Part shown: one piece after another, positions 34,804 to 42,321 of the stretch
Position numbering within the stretch: the stretch's first letter is position 1
Layout: each line of letters starts with the position of its first letter
Assembly (NCBI GenBank): GCA_041658605.1
Contig: JBAZZU010000017.1
Coordinates: forward strand, 1 to 48,773
Origin: JBAZWE01 sp041658605
Lineage (GTDB): Bacteria; Actinomycetota; Thermoleophilia; BMS3ABIN01
Length of the DNA stretch: 48,773 nucleotides
Direction of reading: 5' to 3'
Made by a program: the position numbers and the translations under genes
The notes under the pieces: generated by a model
Seen by the model: only the letters and a program-made list of their open reading frames with translations
What the model was told of the DNA's origin: nothing
Databases searched by the model: none

Positions 34804-34820
34804 CACAAGACACACCAAAA

Positions 34821-34855
34821 AACAGTGCACGCCAATAAACAGTGCAAACAGCGCA
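34821..34855 (+). repeat. Three AACAGYGCA iteron-like repeats
   Basis: Copies at 34821-34829, 34838-34846 and 34847-34855; the third has C in place of T. Upstream of glnK2. Confidence 0.6.
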
Positions 34856-35065
34856 CACTGATACATGGTGATTACCATTACCTTGTGCGCATGAATTCAG
34901 CCTCGTGCGGATTTTCACGAGTGTACAAACCAATTCCCGCAAAATTGCTCCCACTGTCTAACGAACAAATTTCACCCGTTGTCTAAACTCCAGAGTGTAC
35001 AAAGACAAAAGTACAAGACCGGCGGCAATCGGCTTGTCCATCAGCGAGCACAGGAGGTGAGCAGC

Positions 35066-35404
35066 ATGAAAAAAGTAGAAGCATTCATCCGGCACGAGAA
35101 AGTGGAGGAAGTGCGTGACGCCCTTGATTCAATCGGCGTGGAGGGTATGAGTTTCACCGAGATCAAGGGCTTCGGCCGTCAGAAGGGCTATACAGAGACT
35201 TATCGCGGCGCCCGGGTCACGATCAACCTTCGTCCCAAGGTCAAGGTAGAGACTGTGGTCGAAGACGACACGGTGGAAGAAGTAGTAGCAACAATCGGGA
35301 AGGCAGCCAGGACCGGAGATATCGGCGATGGCAAGATCTTCGTAACCCCGGTTGAGTTCGCCATGAGGATAAGGACCGGCGAGACCGGCTCCGAGGTCCT
35401 GTAA
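35066..35404 (+). CDS. glnK: GlnK2, PII regulator paired with amt2
   Basis: 112 residues from the ATG at 35066, which has AGGAGG ten bases upstream; the longer frame to 34979 runs through promoter elements. PII motifs MKKVEAFIRHEKVEEV, KGFGRQKGYTETYRG and GDIGDGKIFVTPVEFAM. T-loop position 51 is Val, so the usual covalent modification site is missing although Tyr 46 is kept. Unlike the other two pairs it lies before its transporter. Confidence 0.94.
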   Translation: MKKVEAFIRHEKVEEVRDALDSIGVEGMSFTEIKGFGRQKGYTETYRGARVTINLRPKVKVETVVEDDTVEEVVATIGKAARTGDIGDGKIFVTPVEFAMRIRTGETGSEVL

Positions 35405-35435
35405 ATCCGCGCTCAATCTTAAGGAGGGAAAAATT

Positions 35436-36923
35436 ATGGATCTACTCAAAAGCATATTCAGTTGGAGGAAGTTACTGATGATGGGCGCGGTCTCGATCGC
35501 CACAGCGCTCGTGCTCATGTTGCCGTCGCTCGCGTTCGCTCAGGATGCGGAAGTGTCGGCCGAATCAATCGCGATCGACACTGTCTGGGTGATGCTGGCC
35601 GCGTTCCTGGTCTTCTTCATGCAGGCGGGATTCTTTGCGCTCGAGGTCGGCTTTACCCGAGCCAAGAACGCCGGGCACATCGCCTGGAAGATCCTGGTAA
35701 ATCTGTCGCTCTCAGCTCTGGTCTTCTGGGCTGTCGGTTTCGCCATCGCTTTCGGCACTGGCTCCGGTTTCGCCGGCTCGAGTGGCTGGTTCCTGAATGT
35801 GGCACCGGACGACACCAGCACCGTCTTCGCCTCACTGGCTTACAGTAACGTCGCAATCAACGCCAAGTTCCTGTTCGAGTTCGCCTTTGCGGCCGTGTCG
35901 CTGGCCATCGTTTACGGCGCCCTGCTCGAGCGCACCAAGATGGTGGTCTATTTCGTCTTTGGCATCGTCTTCTCAGCATTGATATATCCTGTCGTCGGCC
36001 ACTGGATCTGGGGCGGCGGCTGGCTGGCAGAGCTGGGCATGCAGGACTTCGCCGGCTCGACGGTCGTCCACCTGGTGGGCGCGACTTCAGCCTTGGTCGG
36101 CGCCCTGGCCCTGGGGCCGAGGATCGGCAAGTACTCGCGTGAAGGCAAACCACGCCCGATTCCCGGCCACAGCATGCCGATGGCCCTGCTGGGCGTGGTC
36201 ATCCTCTGGCTGGGCTGGTTCGGATTCAACCCCGGCAGCACCCTGAATGCCATGGACCTGAGCTTCGCCGACATAGCCGTGACCACCAATATGGCGGCGG
36301 CGGCGGGCGTGCTGGCAGCCATGGCGATGGCCTGGCTCATCATGGGAAAGCCTGATATCGGTATGACAGCGAATGGCGCCATCGCAGCTCTTGTCGCAAT
36401 TACCGCCGGCTCCGGTTTTGTCGAGCCCTGGGCGGCCGTCATCATCGGCGCCATCGCCGGTGGCCTGATGGTCGTCATGGTCCTCGCCATCGACCGCATC
36501 CGGATCGACGACCCGATCGGCGCACTGTCCTGCCACGGCATCTCGGGAATCTGGGGCACGATGGCTGTCGGCCTCTTCGCCACACCCGACCTGGTGGAAA
36601 AGCTGGGCGTGGGTTCGCCGGGACTGTTCTACGGCGGCGGCTTCCATCAGCTGGGCATTCAGGCATTGGGTATCGGCGCGGTATTCGCCTTCGTGCTGGT
36701 TGCCTCAGGCATCGTCTTCTACGGACTGAAAGCCGCAGTCGGCATCCGTTTGACCCCGGAGCAGGAACTCATGGGTTCAGACTTCGCCGAGCACGGGATG
36801 TGGGGCTATCCCGAGCACTTCGTCGGCCCCGACGACGGCAGCGACGGCGCGGCCATCGCCGACCGTATCGGCAAAGCTCCTGTACCGGCTGGAGCCGCAA
36901 ACCCGACACCGGCCGGAGTGTAA
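35436..36923 (+). CDS. amt: Ammonium transporter 2
   Basis: 495 residues. A cleavable signal (LMLPSLAFAQ near residue 34) precedes 11 helices. Signatures: MQAGFFALEVGFTRAKNA, DFAGSTVVHLVGA (pore His), LSCHGISGIWGT (second His). AAGGAGGG lies just before the ATG, 31 bases after glnK2. The cytosolic C-terminus continues past LTPEQELMGSDFAEHGMWGY with an Ala/Pro-rich tail. Confidence 0.95.
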   Translation: MDLLKSIFSWRKLLMMGAVSIATALVLMLPSLAFAQDAEVSAESIAIDTVWVMLAAFLVFFMQAGFFALEVGFTRAKNAGHIAWKILVNLSLSALVFWAVGFAIAFGTGSGFAGSSGWFLNVAPDDTSTVFASLAYSNVAINAKFLFEFAFAAVSLAIVYGALLERTKMVVYFVFGIVFSALIYPVVGHWIWGGGWLAELGMQDFAGSTVVHLVGATSALVGALALGPRIGKYSREGKPRPIPGHSMPMALLGVVILWLGWFGFNPGSTLNAMDLSFADIAVTTNMAAAAGVLAAMAMAWLIMGKPDIGMTANGAIAALVAITAGSGFVEPWAAVIIGAIAGGLMVVMVLAIDRIRIDDPIGALSCHGISGIWGTMAVGLFATPDLVEKLGVGSPGLFYGGGFHQLGIQALGIGAVFAFVLVASGIVFYGLKAAVGIRLTPEQELMGSDFAEHGMWGYPEHFVGPDDGSDGAAIADRIGKAPVPAGAANPTPAGV

Positions 36924-36979
36924 TAAGGCCGGAATAACGGAATCAATAAATAAAGCCCCGAAGGGCTAAAAGGCTGAAC

Positions 36980-37012
36980 AGAGGGGGCACCATGAAATGG
37001 TGTCCCCTCTTT
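36980..37012 (+). terminator. Terminator after amt2
   Basis: 14-bp stem (AGAGGGGGCACCAT / ATGGTGTCCCCTCT, one G-U pair) with a GAA loop, then TTT. A smaller hairpin AGCCC-CGAA-GGGCT lies just before. Confidence 0.85.
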
Positions 37013-37031
37013 GATGATCGAGATTGGACGG

Positions 37032-37099
37032 TTGTACAAGTCTCATTTTCATCTTTGTATACAAAAGTCCAAATACTACAGACCTGCTCCTTTATACAA
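37032..37099 (+). promoter_or_regulatory. Cluster of TACAA elements upstream of amt3
   Basis: TTGTACAA (37032-37039) and TTGTATACAA (37055-37064) are perfect palindromes; TATACAATTGTCC follows at 37093. The last is nearly repeated upstream of glnA at 38882. Candidate binding sites for a shared nitrogen regulator. Confidence 0.55.
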
Positions 37100-37193
37100 T
37101 TGTCCTCATACGTTTGGCGAAGAGCCAGGTTTATTTACTTGTACGTTTGCATAAAAATGTCACAGCGGCGTCTGACAAACAACGGAGTTGCCC

Positions 37194-38417
37194 ATGAACG
37201 CACCATCGAATCTGACTGATTATGTAAGTGCCGGTAACGTCTTCTTTCTCCTCTGGGGTGCAGTGCTCATCTTTTCGATGCATGCGGGCTTCGCATTTCT
37301 GGAGGCGGGCAGCGTCAGGAAAAAGAATATCGTCAATGCCCTGACGAAGATCCCGACCGATTGGGCGGTATCCACCGTTATCTATTTCCTGATCGGCTTT
37401 CCGATCGCCTATGGCATCTCCTTCTTCGGCAGTGCTTCCGACCTGCTTGGCAACAACTCCGGTTACGATCTGGCGCACTTCTTCTTCCTGCTCTGTTTTG
37501 CCGCGGTGATTCCCGCCATCATCAGCGGCGGCGTAGCCGAGCGCATGAAGTTCGGGCCACAGGTCCTGGCAGGCGCGGTATTCGTCGCCCTGGCCTATCC
37601 ACTCTTCGAAGGCCTGGTCTGGGGACGTTTCAATGTGCTTGGGGCACCGGACGGCTGGCTGGCCGGAATCTTTGGTTCCGGCTTCCATGATTACGCCGGC
37701 TCGGTCGTCGTACATGCCATGGGCGGCTGGCTGGCCCTTCCCGCCATCCTCCTGCTGAAACCCCGCATGGGCCGCTATGTCAATGGTGACAGCCGCCCGA
37801 TGCAGATCCATAGTGTGCCTTATGTGGCCCTGGGCAGCTGGCTGCTGATGATCGGCTGGTTCGGGTTCAACGTCGCATCCGCGGCGACCCTGCCAAACAT
37901 CTCCGGGCTGGTCGCGGCTAACTCGCTGCTGGCGATGGGTGGCGGCCTGCTCGCAGCAGTGCTGGTCTCCAAGCGGGACAGTGTCTTCGTTTATAACGGC
38001 GCTCTCGCCGGTCTGGTGGCTGTCTGCGCGGGCTCCGATGTCATGCATCCCCTGGCAGCGCTTGCGGTCGGCGCCATCGCCGGTATTATATTCGTCAAGG
38101 GATTCCTCTGGGCGAACGAGAAGTTACGCATCGACGATGTCCTCGGCGTCTGGCCGCTGCACGGGCTCTGCGGCGCCTGGGGCGGAATCGCCGCCGGCAT
38201 CTTCGGTTACGAGCAGCTGGGCGGTATGGGCGGAGTGAGCTTTTTCTCCCAGTTGACCGGGACGCTGATATGTATTGCTATCGCCCTTGTGTTCTCAGGC
38301 GCGACCTATTTCATCATCAAGAAAACGCATGGCATCCGGCTGACGGCGCAAGAGGAATTGCTCGGCTCTGACCTTTCGATCCATGCCGGCAAGGCTTATC
38401 CCGAGGAGTTGATCTGA
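37194..38417 (+). CDS. amt: Ammonium transporter 3
   Basis: 407 residues, the compact Amt form without a cleavable signal or N-terminal extension. The ATG at 37194 has GGAG six bases upstream and is preferred over the TTG at 37188. Signatures: HAGFAFLEAGSVRKKNI, DYAGSVVVHAMGG and WPLHGLCGAWGG hold the two pore His. It is followed without a gap by glnK3. Confidence 0.95.
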   Translation: MNAPSNLTDYVSAGNVFFLLWGAVLIFSMHAGFAFLEAGSVRKKNIVNALTKIPTDWAVSTVIYFLIGFPIAYGISFFGSASDLLGNNSGYDLAHFFFLLCFAAVIPAIISGGVAERMKFGPQVLAGAVFVALAYPLFEGLVWGRFNVLGAPDGWLAGIFGSGFHDYAGSVVVHAMGGWLALPAILLLKPRMGRYVNGDSRPMQIHSVPYVALGSWLLMIGWFGFNVASAATLPNISGLVAANSLLAMGGGLLAAVLVSKRDSVFVYNGALAGLVAVCAGSDVMHPLAALAVGAIAGIIFVKGFLWANEKLRIDDVLGVWPLHGLCGAWGGIAAGIFGYEQLGGMGGVSFFSQLTGTLICIAIALVFSGATYFIIKKTHGIRLTAQEELLGSDLSIHAGKAYPEELI

Positions 38418-38771
38418 TTGGAAACAGCTAAATTCACAATGATACAGTGCGTCTTCAAGGGTGAGCGTCTGTACGACGTACAGAAGGCGATGGAAGATAT
38501 CGACATCGTTGGTATAACCATCTGGGAGGTCAAAGGCCATGGACGTCAGAAGGGACATATCGAGCATTACCGTGGCCTGGAGACCAAGGTGAACCTGCTA
38601 CCCAAACTGATGCTGGAGATCGTCGTGCCCAACAGCGGAGTCGATATCATCGTCGAGTCGTTGCTGAAAGCAGCACGGACCGGCGACATCGGCGATGGCA
38701 AGATCTTTCTGTTGCCGGTGACCGAAGTCATTCGCGTGAGAACGAGCGAGACGGGGGAGGCGGCCATTTAG
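38418..38771 (+). CDS. glnK: GlnK3, PII regulator paired with amt3
   Basis: 117 residues from a TTG directly after the amt3 stop, with GAGGAG upstream inside amt3. PII motifs VKGHGRQKGHIEHYRG and GDIGDGKIFLLPVTEVIRV. Its first 15 residues (METAKFTMIQCVFKGERL) differ from GlnK1 and GlnK2. In the T-loop the position of Tyr 51 is Thr. Confidence 0.92.
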   Translation: METAKFTMIQCVFKGERLYDVQKAMEDIDIVGITIWEVKGHGRQKGHIEHYRGLETKVNLLPKLMLEIVVPNSGVDIIVESLLKAARTGDIGDGKIFLLPVTEVIRVRTSETGEAAI

Positions 38772-38814
38772 GTCGGCGATAACCTGGAGCCATACTCACC
38801 GCAAGCAGACGGTT

Positions 38815-38890
38815 TATACATTAGTACAAGTAGTTTGGAGTTTTTATATCCATAAGGATAATTAATTGCGGATTCGGCCTCTATACAATT
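38815..38890 (+). promoter_or_regulatory. TACAA elements and possible promoter of glnA
   Basis: TACAA at 38825 (AGTACAAGT) and 38884 (TATACAATTGGCC). A weak sigma-54-like GG-N10-GC (AAGGATAATTAATTGCG, from 38854) lies between them. The TATACAATTG box matches one upstream of amt3. Confidence 0.5.
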
Positions 38891-38972
38891 GGCCAATCTA
38901 ACATATAGGGCACTAACTCGTATATTCTTTGTAACTTAAAAGCTTATCAACCCCAAGGAGGATGAGTAAAAG

Positions 38973-40295
38973 ATGGACAAGGACCAGGTAATCAAGGCAG
39001 TAAAGGACGATGACGTAAAGTTCATCCGTCTGTGGTTCACGGATGTTGTGGGGACTCTCAAGAGTTTTGCGGTAACGGCATCGGAGATAGAGACCGCGCT
39101 CAATAACGGTATGGGCTTCGATGGTTCTTCCATAACCGGATATCAGGACATTGAAGAGAGCGACATGATCGCCATGCCGGATCCGTCTACTTTCAGGATC
39201 CTGCCGTGGCGTGGCAAGGAGCACAAGGTCGGCCGCATGATCTGCGATGTACTCAACCCCGACGGAACCCCATACGAGGGCGACCCACGCTATCAGCTCA
39301 AGCGCGCTCTCAAGCGGGCCGAGGATATGGGTTTCAATCACTTTTATGTTGGTCCGGAACTGGAGTTCTTCTATTTCAAGAACTCCGAAGGTACCGAGGT
39401 TCTCGACAAGGGCGGCTACTTCGATCTGACACCACTTGACGTCGCCAGCGACTTGAGGCGTGACACCGTCATGGCCCTGGAAGAGATGGGCATCGAGGTG
39501 GAATACAGCCACCACGAGGTTGGACCGAGCCAGCACGAAATCGACATCCGCTACAACGACGCCCTCAAGATCGCCGATGATGCCATGACATATCGTCTGG
39601 TCGTCAAAGAGATCGCGGAGGAATACGGTGTTTACGCCACCTTCATGCCGAAGCCGATCTTCGGCGAGAACGGCAGTGGCATGCATACTCACCAGTCACT
39701 ATTCAGCGGCGACGACAACGCCTTCTTCGACGGGAGCGACAAGTTCTTCCTCAGCGATACGGCCAAGGGCTACATCGCCGGGCTGCTCAAGCACGCAAGC
39801 GAGATGAGTATCGTCTTCGCGCAGTGGGTCAACTCCTACAAGCGCCTGGTACCTGGTTACGAAGCCCCGGTCTACAAGGCCTGGTCACGCCGCAACCGTT
39901 CGGCGCTCATCCGTGTTCCGATGTACCATCCCGGCATGGAGAAGGCAACCCGCTGCGAGTTCCGCAGTCCCGATCCTGCCTGCAACCCATACCTGACCTT
40001 CGCGGTAATGCTGCACGCCGGACTCGAAGGCATCGAGAAGGGTTACAAGATCGAGGATCCGATGGAGATGAACCTTTATGATCTCTCCGATTCAGAGCGT
40101 AAGGAAATGGGCATCGATACATTGCCGGAGAGCCTGGGTGATGCGATCAGTAACGCTGAAGGCAGCGAGCTGATGAAGAAGGCGCTGGGTGACCATATCT
40201 ATACCCGTCTTCTGGAGATCAAGAGGAAGGAATGGAATGACTACCGGGTGCAGCTGACCCAGTGGGAGATGGACCGCTACCTGTCCATACTGTAG
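38973..40295 (+). CDS. glnA: Glutamine synthetase type I (GlnA)
   Basis: 440 residues, the shorter alpha-type length found in Gram-positives, archaea and Thermotoga. Motifs: GFDGSSITGYQ, PELEFFYF, the ATP site NGSGMHTHQSLF, and EKATRCEFRSPDPACNPYL. It forms glutamine from glutamate, ammonium and ATP. The NLYDLSDSERKEMGI region differs from the NLYDLPPEE adenylylation motif of the beta type, so control by adenylylation is doubtful; feedback or PII control is more likely. AAGGAGG lies upstream. Confidence 0.97.
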   Translation: MDKDQVIKAVKDDDVKFIRLWFTDVVGTLKSFAVTASEIETALNNGMGFDGSSITGYQDIEESDMIAMPDPSTFRILPWRGKEHKVGRMICDVLNPDGTPYEGDPRYQLKRALKRAEDMGFNHFYVGPELEFFYFKNSEGTEVLDKGGYFDLTPLDVASDLRRDTVMALEEMGIEVEYSHHEVGPSQHEIDIRYNDALKIADDAMTYRLVVKEIAEEYGVYATFMPKPIFGENGSGMHTHQSLFSGDDNAFFDGSDKFFLSDTAKGYIAGLLKHASEMSIVFAQWVNSYKRLVPGYEAPVYKAWSRRNRSALIRVPMYHPGMEKATRCEFRSPDPACNPYLTFAVMLHAGLEGIEKGYKIEDPMEMNLYDLSDSERKEMGIDTLPESLGDAISNAEGSELMKKALGDHIYTRLLEIKRKEWNDYRVQLTQWEMDRYLSIL

Positions 40296-40304
40296 GAATA
40301 GTTC

Positions 40305-40333
40305 GGGGCGCGGCCTTCGGCCGCGCCCCTCTT
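40305..40333 (+). terminator. Terminator after glnA
   Basis: 11-bp stem GGGGCGCGGCC / GGCCGCGCCCC with a TTC loop, then TCTT. Confidence 0.85.
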
Positions 40334-40444
40334 CACCCTCCAAAGAGAAAAGCGGCCCACTTGTGGCCGCTGTATCTCTGTTACCGGATGGATGTCCGGT
40401 CCGTCCTGGCAACAAACTCCGGACTTGCGCCAAATTTTTTTGCC

Positions 40445-40606
40445 CTAAGCGGCTGCCGAAGAATCGTAATTGTCGCCAGAATCAACGCCCGCCCCCGCAA
40501 GTTCCGGAATCAGACTGCTTTCGGTCTCATGTACAGTACCGCAGATCTCACAAAACCCTTGCCCGTTTACGGAACCCGCTGATAAACAAACGTTGCAGTA
40601 TCCCAT
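40445..40606 (-). CDS. 53-residue zinc-ribbon protein
   Basis: Starts at the ATG at 40606, with GGAGGTGG seven bases upstream. It reads MGYCNVCLSAGSVNGQGFCE then ICG, giving a CxxC...CxxC ribbon in the first 22 residues, followed by an acidic tail ending DNYDSSAAA. It is too short for most gene finders, but the ribosome binding site and the metal motif support it. Function unknown. Confidence 0.7.
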   Translation of the reverse strand: MGYCNVCLSAGSVNGQGFCEICGTVHETESSLIPELAGAGVDSGDNYDSSAAA

Positions 40607-40734
40607 ATTCGAACCACCTCCTGCCCCTCCGGCGCCCGTTGGCTGGTCCAACAGGCAGTCAAGTGAGAAATTTATCGGCTGGAATATACGTAACTTTAAT
40701 AAATAGTGGGAAACCGGAAAATCAGACGTATTGG

Positions 40735-40772
40735 AAAAAAACGCCCAGGTTGCCATAAAGGCTTCCTGGGCG
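40735..40772 (-). terminator. Minus-strand terminator downstream of the 41000-41206 gene
   Basis: Stem CGCCCAGG / CCTGGGCG with an extra inner GCC/GGC pairing; on the minus strand it is followed by seven T. Confidence 0.75.
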
Positions 40773-40834
40773 CTAAATCCGGGCCGGTTGGTAGAAGGTA
40801 GAAGAACCGTCTCGGACCTTTTAAAAAAGCGGGC

Positions 40835-40889
40835 GCAGGAAGGCCTGCAAAACCTGCTGGAGCCAAAATCTTCTTGCAGGCCTTCCTGC
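40835..40889. repeat. 16-bp perfect inverted repeat
   Basis: GCAGGAAGGCCTGCAA (40835-40850) and its exact reverse complement (40874-40889) around a 23-base loop. On the minus strand six T follow six bases later, so it may be a second terminator for the gene upstream. Confidence 0.85.
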
Positions 40890-40999
40890 TTGGGGAGGCT
40901 GAAGGTCAACAGCCAATTCAAATAGTAACAGAGCAAGGTTAAGTTGACGTTAAGGGGGAGTTAAAGCAGGTTAAGTGCAAAAAAACCGCAAAATGCAGG

Positions 41000-41206
41000 C
41001 TAAACGTTCTTCTTCTCTTTGCGTATTGCCGACTGGCCGCTCTGCTTGGTGTGGATCGAGCCCGCACGCACTCCCGGCCAGCATTCATTGGCAAGCTTGC
41101 AGACACGGCAGGAGTGGCGCAGGTATTCATCCCTGAGCGATAAAAGGCATGTGCCCTCAACGATCCAGTCGGGGCACGTGTTCATGTTTCCGGGCCAGAT
41201 TTTCAT
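41000..41206 (-). CDS. Small Cys-rich protein, possible metal or Fe-S binding
   Basis: 68 residues with Cys at 11, 20, 33, 36 and 42. SCRVCKLANECWPG has the C-x2-C-x5-C spacing also seen in WhiB proteins, but the WhiB GVWGG turn is absent, so I do not call it WhiB. The C-terminus is basic (SAIRKEKKNV). No ribosome binding site is clear. Two hairpins after the stop on the minus strand support transcription. Confidence 0.5.
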   Translation of the reverse strand: MKIWPGNMNTCPDWIVEGTCLLSLRDEYLRHSCRVCKLANECWPGVRAGSIHTKQSGQSAIRKEKKNV

Positions 41207-41361
41207 TTTAGATGTCGAATATGGAAGACTTCAATCAAGCTATTCTCCGGATGCACACGGGTAATGCAGTAGTTGTCTGATTCGAATACCGGCAGGGAAA
41301 ACCTTTCTTTTCCATCGATCGCGGGGAGGTTTTTCAGGACTCGCTCAGAAGTATATCTAAG

Positions 41362-41637
41362 TTATGCGGTGCGTTCCTGGCGGCGGCGTTCGTTGCCTGC
41401 TATTGGATTCTGCCCGATGCGGCGGTCGATGACGATAACGGATTCATCGTCCACTTTCCGCAGTTCGCTGTATTTTGTTATCAGGTCAGGAAGCTGGCTG
41501 TCGATGATGAGGTACCTGTTTGTTTCAGAACCGACTCTGGCGGATTTATAGCCACATTCGGGGCAGGGGTGGAAACTGTCCGCCGCGGGTTTTTCAACCG
41601 TTGTCTTGCAATATGGGCATGTAGTTATATTAGTCAT
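41362..41637 (-). CDS. Zinc-finger protein, unknown function
   Basis: 91 residues from the ATG at 41637. Residues 1-30 hold CPYCKTTVEKP and HPCPECGYKSA, a two-CxxC zinc ribbon. The rest is a helix-strand domain (RYLIIDSQLPDLITKYSEL, DDESVIVIDRRIG). An upstream ATG at 41676 adds 13 residues; neither has a clear ribosome binding site. Family not recognised. Confidence 0.6.
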   Translation of the reverse strand: MTNITTCPYCKTTVEKPAADSFHPCPECGYKSARVGSETNRYLIIDSQLPDLITKYSELRKVDDESVIVIDRRIGQNPIAGNERRRQERTA

Positions 41638-41708
41638 ATATAAAGAATAGCCTATTTGCTCAAATTGCGTCAACACAAATCGTTCGAGCGGGGTCGGGGG
41701 AGGTTATT

Positions 41709-41876
41709 ATGACAGCAACACTCTTGGTGTTTCTCGTATGCCTGAGCGCGGGCCTGTTCTTCGTAGGCGGCTTCCTCTGGAGCGCGATGGAACAGAAGCC
41801 CAGGGCTATATGGCTCGTGGGCGCGGCAGTCTCGCTGCTGGTGGGTCTGGCTGGATTCGTGGTCAACAAGAAGTAG
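41709..41876 (+). CDS. 55-residue membrane protein
   Basis: ATG preceded by GGGGGAGG at a 5-base spacing. Two hydrophobic helices (LLVFLVCLSAGLFFVGGFLW and IWLVGAAVSLLVGLAGFVV) joined by AMEQKPRA, ending in NKK. Function unknown, but the ribosome binding site and helix pattern make it credible. Confidence 0.65.
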   Translation: MTATLLVFLVCLSAGLFFVGGFLWSAMEQKPRAIWLVGAAVSLLVGLAGFVVNKK

Positions 41877-42321
41877 CGGCCGGCGGGCTGAAGTTGACGT
41901 CAGCCAGTCTTTCCTGAGCCCGAAGAAACCTGCTTCGATACCAGCGGATTTCCGGGCAGAATGAACCCCAAGTGACTTCGGATAGCCTCACTGCGTTTTT
42001 GCCCGTCCCTGGAAAGCTGATCAAGATATCCTGCCAGCCGGGGGAAAGCCCCCCATCGCAAGGGATAGCGGATAAATAAAACGCAGCTCCTTAAGCCTCT
42101 TGGGGCTGACCGGACGAGTTGGTCCGGAAATTAAAGATACGCCTGCCGCGGTTTTCTGTCAATGGGAACATCATCAGACAGCGATAGAGTTTACTCAACT
42201 GTCTTCGCGACATTGGCTTTTTCCATATATGTGATAAAATCCGTGTCGATAACGTGCTATGAAAAAAAGTCTGATATAGCAGCGTTCGCTTTTTCTATCA
42301 CGCCATTCCTGACATTCGGTT
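41877..42321. other. Gene-free stretch before the membrane glycosyltransferase-like gene
   Basis: About 445 bases. It contains hairpins GGGGG-AAAG-CCCCC near 42040 and CCGGAC-GAGTTG-GTCCGG near 42111. I looked for riboswitch signatures (B12, c-di-GMP, SAM) and did not find a match. The composition turns AT-rich after 42170. Confidence 0.4.

Larger units (their letters stand above)
34753..35065 (+). promoter_or_regulatory. Control region of glnK2-amt2
   Basis: A GC-rich terminator-like hairpin near 34769-34803 ends the transporter gene. Then come three iteron-like AACAGYGCA repeats (34821, 34838, 34847) and three TACAA elements (34924, 34998, 35012). GAGTGTACAAA occurs twice, 74 bases apart, and TGTCTAA twice (34957-34963 and 34980-34986). 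Confidence 0.65.

Noticed and set aside
41000..41206. WhiB-type regulator
   Set aside because: The C-x2-C-x5-C spacing fits, but the GVWGG turn and the following basic helix are missing; too weak to name.
41877..42321. Riboswitch upstream of the membrane gene
   Set aside because: Hairpins are present, but no conserved core of a known riboswitch could be matched on either strand.
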